DNA from: Pseudomonadota bacterium
GTDB taxonomy: Bacteria > Pseudomonadota > Alphaproteobacteria > Rhizobiales > Devosiaceae
NCBI GenBank assembly: GCA_023433775.1
Contig: JAEYTY010000079.1
Span: 1 to 23,776, forward strand
DNA: 23,776 bases
Direction of reading: 5' to 3'
The translations under genes and the position numbers were made by a program. Positions 1 to 5,987 of this stretch are shown here, in pieces (position 1 is the stretch's first letter; each line of letters begins with the position of its first letter). The notes below the pieces were generated by a model. The model did no database searches. It saw only the letters and a list, made by a program, of their open reading frames with translations, and was not told where the DNA came from.

Positions 1-46
1 GCCAACGGGAGACGAGCCGGCAATGAAGCCGTTCGCACCAGTTGGC
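1..46 (-). terminator. Leader attenuator/terminator hairpin of a nitrate operon, cut by the window edge
   Basis: On the minus strand GCCAAC (46-41) can pair with GTTGGC (6-1); after one T-C mismatch two more G-C pairs follow inside, and an inner CGGC/GCCG stem closes a six-base loop. Its 5' arm shares GCC (46-44) with hairpin P2, so the two structures exclude each other, as expected for a terminator controlled by an ANTAR protein. The U-tract that would prove termination lies outside the window, so this is structure plus context only. Confidence 0.5.
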
Positions 47-79
47 AGCCTTGCCTTTGGACGCCCAACTCTGGACGTC
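44..79 (-). promoter_or_regulatory. Two-hexaloop ANTAR target RNA (NasT-binding leader)
   Basis: Minus-strand hairpin P1 (79-60) is GACGTCC, loop AGAGTT, GGGCGTC: seven base pairs including one G-U, closing a hexaloop with A at loop position 1 and G at position 4. Four bases later P2 (55-44) is GGC, loop AAGGCT, GCC, again a hexaloop with A1 and G4. Two tandem hexaloop stems with A1/G4 are the published recognition pattern of ANTAR antiterminators such as NasR/NasT. P2 is short (3 bp) and overlaps the terminator stem. A nasT gene lies 1.4 kb away. The match is seen in sequence; binding by this NasT is inferred. Confidence 0.7.
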
Positions 80-122
80 GACTATGAAGAGCGTCTTGGG
101 AGGAGCTCTGTCGCCAGCAACA

Positions 123-140
123 TTGCACGAAGTGTGCCAA
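123..140 (-). promoter_or_regulatory. Sigma-54 (RpoN) type -24/-12 promoter
   Basis: The minus strand reads TTGGCACACTTCGTGCAA. The GG (138-137) and GC (126-125) doublets have the spacing of the consensus TGGCAC-N8-GCA, with only minor departures in between. Initiation would be near position 113, reading leftward into the two-hairpin leader. RpoN with NtrC is the usual activator of nitrate assimilation operons in alphaproteobacteria. A TGCACCA half-site at 257-263 (plus strand) lies about 150 bases upstream, where an NtrC enhancer could sit, but its second half is poor. Confidence 0.7.
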
Positions 141-288
141 GCCGGGTTTGGCGCGGATTATGCTGTTATGTCAGTGTTTTGCGGAGGGAAGGCAAAAGCG
201 CGTGTTTGGCGGGCGGCACGGTCGATGGCACAAGGCGGCAGCAAGCTGCCTAAAATTGCACCACGAATGGAATGTGCCGAAATTCGCG

Positions 289-1500
289 TCAGTTCTTGGG
301 GCGCTGGGCGGCGATATAGGCGTCCAGGCTGGCCGGATCGAAAATTTCGCCATCGAAGAAGCGATTGGGGCCAGAGATGATGTCGCCGTTGAGCGCCGGG
401 ATGGCGTGCATGGCGGACTGGTCACCGTCCTTGCGGAAATCCTCTGCCGGAACGGGCACGCCCATTGGCGCGAGCGCGGCACGATAGAGATCGGGACGGA
501 AGGTGGCGGCGGCGATTTCGGCATGGGCGGCAGAGGCGGTGACTTCGCCCCAGCGCACCATCTGGCTGTAATACCAGAGGGCGTGGCTCTTCCACGGGAA
601 ATTGGCGGCGCCGTCATGGGGAATGAAATAGTCCGGCACGTTCACCTGCTGGACGCCGCCGTCGATATTGCCGGTGAGGGCGCGGGCGACGATATCGACG
701 GGCAGGTTGAGATAGGGCGGGCGGGCCATGATTTCGGCGGCGGCCATACGGTTATCAGGTGCCTGCGCCCAGCGGCCGGCCTTGTAGATGGCGCGGATGA
801 TGGCGGCGACGGTTTCGGGGTGGTGCTCCGCCCAGTCGGCGCGCATCCCGATCAGCTTGTCTGGGCTCCATTGCCAGATCGAGGCTTTGATGGTGGCGAT
901 GCGGGCGCCGTGACTGGCAACGCCCACACTGTTCCACGGCTCGCCCACGCAATAGCCATCGAGCCCGCCGGAGCCCAGTGCTTCGGGAAGCAGCGGGGGC
1001 GGGAGCACGACGATTTCGACATCATGGTCCGGGCGGATGCCTGAGGCCGCGAGCCAGTAGCGCAATTCGTAATTGTGCGATGAGGTCTGGTGGACGACGC
1101 CAAAACGCAGTTTGCGCGGCGTGGATTTGACCACTTGCGCCAGCGCCTTGCCCGCGGGGCCGGCAGCGAGATCACCTGGCGCGCCGAAATCGGCCATGGC
1201 TTTCCAAAGTTCGGCACTGACGGTGATGGCGTTGTTGCCGAGGCCGGCCATGACCGGCGTAATCATCGGGGTGGCAAGCGGGGTGAGGCCGAGGCTCGCG
1301 GCGATCGGCATGGGGGCGAGCATCAGGGCGATGTCGAAATGACCCAAAGCCGCGCGGTCGCGGATATTGGCCCATGAGGTTTCGCGGCTCAGCGCCAGAT
1401 CGAATCCCTCTTCATCGGCAAAGCCCATTTCATGCGCGAGAATGAGCAGGGCGCTATCGAGCAGGGGCAGAAAGCCGGCAGTGATCAAAGGGCGGGTCAT
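289..1500 (-). CDS. nasS: NasS: cytoplasmic nitrate/nitrite sensor, NrtA/CmpA family
   Basis: The 403-residue protein looks like the periplasmic nitrate-binding proteins NrtA/CmpA but has no signal peptide; it begins directly with MTRPLITAGFLPLLDSA and the two-lobed binding-protein fold. A cytoplasmic NrtA-like protein beside an ANTAR regulator is the hallmark of NasS. In this family NasS holds NasT inactive in a complex and releases it when nitrate or nitrite binds. The start is supported by AGGAG five bases upstream of the ATG. It lies 8 bases after the nasT stop, in the order nasT-nasS seen in Paracoccus. Downstream is a regulated leader that presumably belongs to the nitrate transporter or reductase genes. 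A true uptake NrtA is the alternative, but the missing export signal argues against it. Confidence 0.88.
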   Translation of the reverse strand: MTRPLITAGFLPLLDSALLILAHEMGFADEEGFDLALSRETSWANIRDRAALGHFDIALMLAPMPIAASLGLTPLATPMITPVMAGLGNNAITVSAELWKAMADFGAPGDLAAGPAGKALAQVVKSTPRKLRFGVVHQTSSHNYELRYWLAASGIRPDHDVEIVVLPPPLLPEALGSGGLDGYCVGEPWNSVGVASHGARIATIKASIWQWSPDKLIGMRADWAEHHPETVAAIIRAIYKAGRWAQAPDNRMAAAEIMARPPYLNLPVDIVARALTGNIDGGVQQVNVPDYFIPHDGAANFPWKSHALWYYSQMVRWGEVTASAAHAEIAAATFRPDLYRAALAPMGVPVPAEDFRKDGDQSAMHAIPALNGDIISGPNRFFDGEIFDPASLDAYIAAQRPKN

Positions 1501-1508
1501 GGCGGCTC

Positions 1509-2099
1509 CTATGGACCGAGCAGGCTGGCGGCAGTGACCAGGCTCTGCGCGATGTCGACCATGCGCCGGTTCTGGTTCATCGCGGTGGAGCGCAACAGGG
1601 CGTAGGCCTCCGGTTCGCTGAGACCCCTGGTCTTGATGAGAATGGCCTTGGCCTGCTCGATGAGCTTGCGATCCTCAAGGGCGCTGCGCGCCTCTTCCAG
1701 CTCGCGCGTCAGGCGGGAAAACGCATTGAAGCGCGAAATCGCCATATCCATGATCGGCTTGACGCGCTCTTTCTTGAGCCCATCGACCACATAGGCGGAA
1801 ACGCCGGCCTCGACGGCCTTTTCGATCATCGCGCCATCGGAGCGATCAACGAACATGGCGATGGGCCGCTGAATGGCTTTGGTCAGGGAAAAGAAATGCT
1901 CAAGCGTGTCGCGCTTGGGATTTTCGAGATCGACCACGATGACGTCCGGCATGGCCTGCTGAATGGTGCGGCCCACCTCGTTGACGTCATGGATGACGGC
2001 GACCTTTCCATGCCCCGCCTCGCGCAAACCTTCCTCGATAATCGAGGCGCGGATGCGGTTCTCGTCGATAATGAGGATGGACAGTTCGGGGCTCGGCAT
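1509..2099 (-). CDS. nasT: NasT: ANTAR-domain transcription antiterminator
   Basis: This 196-residue protein has an N-terminal receiver-like domain (about 1-120) and a C-terminal ANTAR RNA-binding domain (about 130-192, around residues EQAKAILIKTRGLSEPEAY and the later LLRSTAM). The receiver keeps Asp12 and Asp57, but the usual Lys-Pro after beta-5 is replaced by VVDGL. This fits the known phosphorylation-independent control of NasT by NasS. When free, NasT binds two-hairpin leaders and prevents termination upstream of nitrate assimilation genes; a matching leader is at 44-79. It is the first gene of the nasTS unit. A perfect palindrome, TGCATA-N5-TATGCA, sits about 55 bases upstream of its start. 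Confidence 0.92.
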   Translation of the reverse strand: MPSPELSILIIDENRIRASIIEEGLREAGHGKVAVIHDVNEVGRTIQQAMPDVIVVDLENPKRDTLEHFFSLTKAIQRPIAMFVDRSDGAMIEKAVEAGVSAYVVDGLKKERVKPIMDMAISRFNAFSRLTRELEEARSALEDRKLIEQAKAILIKTRGLSEPEAYALLRSTAMNQNRRMVDIAQSLVTAASLLGP

Positions 2100-2145
2100 T
2101 TTTGCGAGTTATGCCGTTGCCCAGAAAAAGCGCAAGAGGGGTTAC

Positions 2146-2162
2146 TGCATAAATTCTATGCA
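2146..2162. promoter_or_regulatory. Palindrome TGCATA-N5-TATGCA upstream of nasT
   Basis: TGCATAAATTCTATGCA is a perfect 17-base dyad centred about 55 bases before the nasT start. Its TGCA-N9-TGCA outline and total length equal those of NtrC sites (TGCACC-N5-GGTGCA), but the inner bases differ. An NtrC-like operator for nasTS would make sense; any other dimeric regulator is possible. Confidence 0.35.
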
Positions 2163-2190
2163 AATGTGTGAGGTGTGGGCATGGACATTT

Positions 2191-2214
2191 GCCCCCTCCC
2201 TTGCGGGAGAGGGC
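2191..2214 (-). terminator. Strong GC-rich hairpin after the SDR gene
   Basis: Arms GCCC/GGGC and CTCCC/GGGAG, separated by one C-A mismatch, close a TTGC tetraloop. It lies 28 bases past the stop of the SDR gene and before nasT on the same strand, so it probably ends SDR transcription. No U-run follows, and the sequence resembles the C/T-rich palindromes dispersed in many alphaproteobacterial genomes, so it may instead be a REP-like element. Confidence 0.5.
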
Positions 2215-2241
2215 AAGAGTTCAACTCAATCGGTGGTCTGA

Positions 2242-3099
2242 TCAGACCTCGTTGCGCCAGCTGAACTGGGGCGAGAAGCCCAGCATGGACTTGGCCTTTT
2301 CAATGGAGATCAGGCTGCCATTGGTGGTGATGTTGCCCTGCTGGGGGACATCGGGGAAGACTTCGGCGAGCAGCGAAATGTTCGAGCGGCTCATGACCGT
2401 ATCGGCATTGGCAATGTTGAAGGTTTCGAAGCCCTTGAAGTCCGCCTGGATTGAGCGGCGCACGGCCTGAGCGCCATCGCGGGCGTCGATATAGCCCCAG
2501 AGGTTCCACTTGCGCTTGTTGGGATCGTTGTCGAAACCGGGGAAGGTCTTGTAGTCCTCCGGATACATGACGTTGGAAAAGCGCAGGCCGATGATGCGCA
2601 GGTCCGGATCCCAACGGCAGAACTGGGCAGCCATGGTTTCGTCAAGCAGCTTGCCGAGCGAATAGGCCGTTTCCGGACGCGGGAAGTATTTTTCGTCAAC
2701 CGGCACATAAGGCGGTGGCGTTTCGAAGGGCAGGCCGAGCACGGTCTCGCTGGAGGCGAAGACCACATTCTTGATGCCGGCGAGACGGCAGGCTTCGAAG
2801 ATATTGTAGGTCGTGGGCACATTGTTGGCGAAGGTGCGCGCATTGGCGGCAAGGCCCGGCGCCGGAATCGCGGCCAGATGCACCACGGCGTCGAAGGGGC
2901 CGCCATGTTCGTCAATGCCGCCCATGATGGCGCCGGCGACTTCGCCAAAATTGGTGAGATCGATGCGGACCGAGGGGCAAATCGGCTCGGGAAGCGCCTG
3001 CTGGTCGATATTGAGCACATCATAGCCATGGGCCACCAGATCGCGCAGCACGGCCCGCCCCAGCTTGCCACTACCGCCTGTTACCAAAACCTTGGCCAT
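2242..3099 (-). CDS. Extended-SDR NAD-dependent epimerase/dehydratase family protein
   Basis: A 285-residue Rossmann oxidoreductase. The nucleotide-binding loop is TGGSGKLGR (Gly8, Gly11, Gly14), Asp32 at the end of beta-2 suggests NAD rather than NADP, and the catalytic set is Ser116/Ser117 with Tyr146-x3-Lys150. This is the architecture of UDP-sugar epimerases and uronate dehydrogenases; the length (285) is short for a 4-epimerase and nearer to uronate dehydrogenase-like members. The substrate cannot be told from sequence. The start chosen is MAKVLVTGG, with AGGAGG seven bases before the ATG; a start seven codons further up has no such site. It appears to be a single-gene unit with a promoter at 3148-3176. 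Nothing links it to the nitrate genes. Confidence 0.85.
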   Translation of the reverse strand: MAKVLVTGGSGKLGRAVLRDLVAHGYDVLNIDQQALPEPICPSVRIDLTNFGEVAGAIMGGIDEHGGPFDAVVHLAAIPAPGLAANARTFANNVPTTYNIFEACRLAGIKNVVFASSETVLGLPFETPPPYVPVDEKYFPRPETAYSLGKLLDETMAAQFCRWDPDLRIIGLRFSNVMYPEDYKTFPGFDNDPNKRKWNLWGYIDARDGAQAVRRSIQADFKGFETFNIANADTVMSRSNISLLAEVFPDVPQQGNITTNGSLISIEKAKSMLGFSPQFSWRNEV

Positions 3100-3147
3100 C
3101 CGAACCTCCTCTAATTCCACGCAGTTTTCGTTTCGCGTCTGGCTGCG

Positions 3148-3176
3148 AGACTAGGCGTTTGCGTTGCCGCTGCCAA
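3148..3176 (-). promoter_or_regulatory. Sigma-70-type promoter for the SDR gene
   Basis: On the minus strand TTGGCA (3176-3171) and TAGTCT (3153-3148) are separated by 17 bases, which predicts a start near 3141 and a leader of about 42 bases before the ATG at 3099. Confidence 0.45.
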
Positions 3177-3302
3177 CCGGCGCGCACGCGCATTAGCGGA
3201 ATTTTGCGCGATGAACGGAAACTGAATGGCCCTCTCAGAAGCGGTTCAAACCCGGGCGGCTAGCTTCATCTCAACGCTCAATCTGTCCAGGGGGACACTG
3301 AC

Positions 3303-3641
3303 ATGAACAAATCTCAGGAAAAGGTGCTGGTCGCCACGCTCTGCGGGCTGGTTGTCGCTGCCGCCGCGGCCTTCGCCGTACAGCCCGCCATCGCCGCCGG
3401 ATATCAGGTGGATAACCTCGCCAGGGTGACCGGTGTGCAGCATTGGGACCAGCTCAATGTGCGCAAATGGCCCGCCAGCTATTCGCAGAAAATCGGCGCT
3501 TTCGAGCCAGGCGTGCATGTGTGGGTGGAGCGCTGCATCGAGGTCAAGAACAGCGCCGACTGGTGCCTGGTTGACCGTGGAAACACCAAGGGCTGGGTTA
3601 ACTCCCGCTTCCTGACCCAGGTTTATGACTGGGATATCTGA
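3303..3641 (+). CDS. Secreted SH3-like domain protein
   Basis: A 112-residue exported protein. Residues 1-32 form a signal peptide (basic start, long Ala/Val core, likely cleavage around AIA-A). The mature part is a bacterial SH3-like domain: LNVRKWPASYSQKIGAF, then GVHVWVERC, WCLVDRG and KGWVNSRFL, the typical 'N-x-R-x-x-P ... W-V' pattern. Such domains usually bind peptidoglycan or other cell-wall ligands in the periplasm. Two cysteines (in VERCIEV and DWCLV) could form a disulfide. The start has AGGGGG about ten bases upstream. It is monocistronic, with a terminator-like hairpin right behind it. The exact ligand is unknown. Confidence 0.8.
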   Translation: MNKSQEKVLVATLCGLVVAAAAAFAVQPAIAAGYQVDNLARVTGVQHWDQLNVRKWPASYSQKIGAFEPGVHVWVERCIEVKNSADWCLVDRGNTKGWVNSRFLTQVYDWDI

Positions 3642-3686
3642 TTTGCCTCCACGTGCCTGCCTCCTTCCCATGCAATATTGACTTTT

Positions 3687-3732
3687 CCGGCCCTGCACTG
3701 TTCCACAAGGACAGTCAGGCCGGAGTTTTTTT
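3687..3732 (+). terminator. Terminator hairpin whose foot carries the asparaginase Shine-Dalgarno
   Basis: CCGG, CCTG and ACTGT on the left (with single C bulges) pair with ACAGT, CAGG and CCGG on the right (13 bp, nine-base loop), followed by AG and seven T. This is a strong intrinsic terminator for the SH3 gene. The T-run ends directly at the ATG of the asparaginase gene (3733). The only ribosome-binding sequence, GGAG (3722-3725), starts inside the 3' arm. Confidence 0.75.
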
Positions 3733-4755
3733 ATGGACGCCAATCCCGTTCTCGCCGAAGCCGTTCGCGGCAACTGGGTCGAAAATCTGCACAGGGGCGC
3801 GTTCATCATCGTTGATGGCGATGGCGCGGTTATCGCCTCGGGCGGCGATGTCGAGCGGCCCATCTTTCCGCGCTCGGCCATCAAATCCATGCAGGCGCTG
3901 GCGATATTTGACCGGCACGCCAGCGAGCGCTTTCACCACACCAGCGAAGAACTGGCACTGGCCTGCGCCTCGCACCATGGCGAGGACGCGCATGTTGAAG
4001 GGGTGAGCCGGTTTCTGGGGCGGATCGGGCTTTCGGTCAGCGATCTCGAATGCGGGGCGCATATGCCGACAAATGGCGCGGCGCGCGAGGCATTGCGGGT
4101 GGCCGGCGAGGCACCCAGCGCGCTGCACAATAACTGTTCGGGCAAGCATTCGGGCATGTTGAGCGTGGCGCTGGCCATGGGCGTGCCGACTTCAGGCTAT
4201 GTCGGGCGCGAACACGATGTGCAAAAGGCGGTGCGCGCGGCAGTGGAACTGGTGATCGACGAGCCGCTGAGCGAGGGCCGCTGCGGCACCGATGGCTGCT
4301 CGATCCCCACATGGGCGGCGCCCTTGCGGGCCTTTGCCGGCGGATTTGCGCGCATGGCGACGGGGAAGGGTCTTGATGCGGGGCACGCGGCGGGCGCGCA
4401 GGCGCTGTTTGATGCGGCAACCAAGCATCCGCATCTCGTGGCCGGCAGCGGCCATTTCGATACGCTGGTGATGGAAGCCTTTGGCGGGCGTCTGATGCAA
4501 AAGGGCGGCGCCGAGGGCGTTCAATGCGGCGCGATCCGCGACAAGGGTTGGGGCTATGCGCTCAAATGCGACGACGGCAATATGGTAGCCAGCGTGGCCA
4601 TGGTCGCGGCACTGCTGATGAAATATGCGGAGCCAGATGCGGGGCAAAAGGCGGTGCTGGAGCAGTTCGTGCGCCAGGAAACGAGGAATGTGCGCGGGAC
4701 TGTGGTGGGAGAAACGCGGGCGGTCGACGGGGCATTTTCCAACAGTTTGGCGTGA
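3733..4755 (+). CDS. L-asparaginase, class 3 (R. etli ReAV-like)
   Basis: A 340-residue cytoplasmic asparaginase II family enzyme, hydrolysing L-asparagine to aspartate and ammonia. The key residues known for Rhizobium etli ReAV fall at the same numbers here: Ser48 and Lys51 (PRSAIKSMQ), Ser80 (CASHHGED), and the zinc-site residues Cys135 and Lys138 (NNCSGKHSGM) and Cys189 (GTDGCSIP). The second catalytic lysine of ReAV (Lys263) probably corresponds to Lys257 in KGGAEG. This exact register also supports the start codon. The family is unrelated to E. coli-type AnsA/AnsB. No transporter or aspartase gene accompanies it. Its Shine-Dalgarno lies at the base of a terminator hairpin, and its last five codons form the left arm of the next terminator. 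Confidence 0.93.
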   Translation: MDANPVLAEAVRGNWVENLHRGAFIIVDGDGAVIASGGDVERPIFPRSAIKSMQALAIFDRHASERFHHTSEELALACASHHGEDAHVEGVSRFLGRIGLSVSDLECGAHMPTNGAAREALRVAGEAPSALHNNCSGKHSGMLSVALAMGVPTSGYVGREHDVQKAVRAAVELVIDEPLSEGRCGTDGCSIPTWAAPLRAFAGGFARMATGKGLDAGHAAGAQALFDAATKHPHLVAGSGHFDTLVMEAFGGRLMQKGGAEGVQCGAIRDKGWGYALKCDDGNMVASVAMVAALLMKYAEPDAGQKAVLEQFVRQETRNVRGTVVGETRAVDGAFSNSLA

Positions 4756-4788
4756 TTTCGCCAAAAACTGTTGGAATTATTGATTTTT
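4737..4788 (+). terminator. Rho-independent terminator overlapping the asparaginase stop
   Basis: TTCCAACAGTTTGGCG (4737-4752) pairs with CGCCAAAAACTGTTGGAA (4759-4776), with two extra A in the right arm, followed by a T-rich stretch (ATTTTT, 4783-4788). The left arm is the coding end of asparaginase and the stop codon lies in the loop. Confidence 0.75.
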
Positions 4789-4823
4789 AAGAGTATTTTC
4801 GTTTTCCAACAGTTTTGCTGGAA
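4737..4823. repeat. Three copies of TTCCAACAGTTT: direct, inverted, direct
   Basis: The 12-mer TTCCAACAGTTT occurs at 4737-4748 and 4804-4815 in direct orientation and at 4765-4776 inverted. The middle copy can pair with either flanking copy, giving two mutually exclusive hairpins. The third copy ends 10 bases before the GGGAG ribosome site of the nucleotidyltransferase-fold gene. I found no copy after that gene. Confidence 0.8.
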
Positions 4824-4834
4824 ACGGGAGAAAA

Positions 4835-5881
4835 GTGTTGAACTCATTGATTTTAAATGAGTTTGATAATGATCAGCGCCGCGAATTCGTCAACACGCAG
4901 CAGCGTTTTTCGACGTGGCGGAGCGCCTATGCGCGTCTTAAAGAGACGCGTGGCTCCATGACATGGCAGCATAAGGATGGCGCGCAATATCTGCTACGCA
5001 GCTATTACGAAAAGAAGGGTTTACGCAAACAGCGCTCCCTCGGGCCACGTTCGCCTGAAACGGAGCGTTTAAAGATTGAATTTGAAACCGGGCGCGACGA
5101 GGCCAAAGAGCGTTTTGCTGCAATTGAGGCTGCCCTGAAACGGCAAGCTGCAATAAATCGAGGGCTGGGACTGGGGCGTGTGCCGCTGGTGACGGGGCGA
5201 ATTCTGCGTGCGCTGGATGAACATGGCCTGCTCGGCAGCGGGCTGCGCGTGGTCGGCACCAATGCCATCTATGCATATGAGGCGGCGGCAGGGCTTTTTG
5301 TCGACTCTGGCCTGACGACCACCGGCGACATCGATCTGCTTCTGGATAGTCGCAGAGGCGTGCGCTTCGTTCTATCCGAAGAGGTATCGGAGCGATCGTT
5401 GTTGGCTGTGCTGCGCAATGTGGACAAGAGTTTCGAGCGCATGGGAGGCACATATCGCGCCGCCAATGCCGAAGGCTATATGATCGACCTGATCAAGCCA
5501 ATGCGCAATCCGCCATGGCAGGCAGATCGTGTGCATGTTGCGGACGAGAATGACGGTGACCTGATCGCGGCGGAAATCGAAGGGCTGGTATGGCTTGAAA
5601 ACGCCCCGCAATTTGAAAGCATGGTCATTGATGAGCGGGGTATGCCGCTGCGGCTTGTTACGGTTGATCCACGGATGTGGGCGGTTCACAAGCACTGGCT
5701 TTCCTCGCGGGTCGATCGTGATCCGGTGAAGAAGAGGCGCGATGGGGATCAGGCTCGCGCAATTGCGCACATTGTCTCGACTGCTCTGCCGCAGCTCTCT
5801 CTGGACTCCGACCAGTGGCAGAGCTTGCCAAAAGACAAGGTAGAGGCAGCGGTATCGCTGTTTTCTGCCCCTGGAAGCTGA
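4835..5881 (+). CDS. GSU2403-like nucleotidyltransferase-fold protein
   Basis: This 348-residue protein resembles the GSU2403/NTP_transf_8 group of the DNA polymerase beta-type nucleotidyltransferase fold. After a basic, helical N-terminal part (1-130) comes VVGTNAIYAYEAAAG (Gly141-Thr-Asn) and then TGDIDLLLDS, where Asp165 and Asp167 fit the metal-binding Asp-x-Asp pair. The substrate and role of the group are not established. Start: GTG at 4835 has GGGAG four bases upstream; TTG at 4838 gives a better spacing of seven. The next codons contain an eight-base inverted repeat (4841-4848 with 4856-4863), so the start may be translationally restrained. The gene, especially its first 100 bases, is AT-richer with more TTA/TTG/AAT codons than its neighbours, suggesting acquisition. 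No antitoxin-like partner is adjacent. Confidence 0.7.
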   Translation: MLNSLILNEFDNDQRREFVNTQQRFSTWRSAYARLKETRGSMTWQHKDGAQYLLRSYYEKKGLRKQRSLGPRSPETERLKIEFETGRDEAKERFAAIEAALKRQAAINRGLGLGRVPLVTGRILRALDEHGLLGSGLRVVGTNAIYAYEAAAGLFVDSGLTTTGDIDLLLDSRRGVRFVLSEEVSERSLLAVLRNVDKSFERMGGTYRAANAEGYMIDLIKPMRNPPWQADRVHVADENDGDLIAAEIEGLVWLENAPQFESMVIDERGMPLRLVTVDPRMWAVHKHWLSSRVDRDPVKKRRDGDQARAIAHIVSTALPQLSLDSDQWQSLPKDKVEAAVSLFSAPGS

Positions 5882-5926
5882 GATTCCGGAAGGCCAAGCG
5901 GATTACATAAGCCTACACCACTCTGC

Positions 5927-5956
5927 TTGTTCCCTGTGCCGACGCACGGCTATAAA
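5927..5956 (+). promoter_or_regulatory. Sigma-70-type promoter for the HerA-like gene
   Basis: TTGTTC (5927-5932) and TATAAA (5951-5956) with an 18-base spacer lie 32 bases upstream of the ATG at 5988. The element is in the gap after the nucleotidyltransferase-fold gene, so the next two genes probably form their own transcription unit. Confidence 0.45.
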
Positions 5957-5987
5957 GGCTGTGGTTTTATTCGACAGGTGATGCGCG

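Noticed and set aside
237..250. Perfect GGCAGC-AA-GCTGCC inverted repeat after nasS as a terminator
   Set aside because: No U-run follows on the minus strand and the stem is only six base pairs; it could be a regulator site upstream of the sigma-54 promoter, but nothing further supports it.
148..1044. A 298-codon open frame antisense to nasS
   Set aside because: Gly/Asp/His-rich, no family resemblance, fully covered by the recognised nasS gene and by its promoter region.
4835..5881. The nucleotidyltransferase-fold gene as half of a toxin-antitoxin pair
   Set aside because: No small partner gene with its own ribosome site lies on either side; the flanks are terminator/repeat DNA and the promoter of the HerA-like gene.
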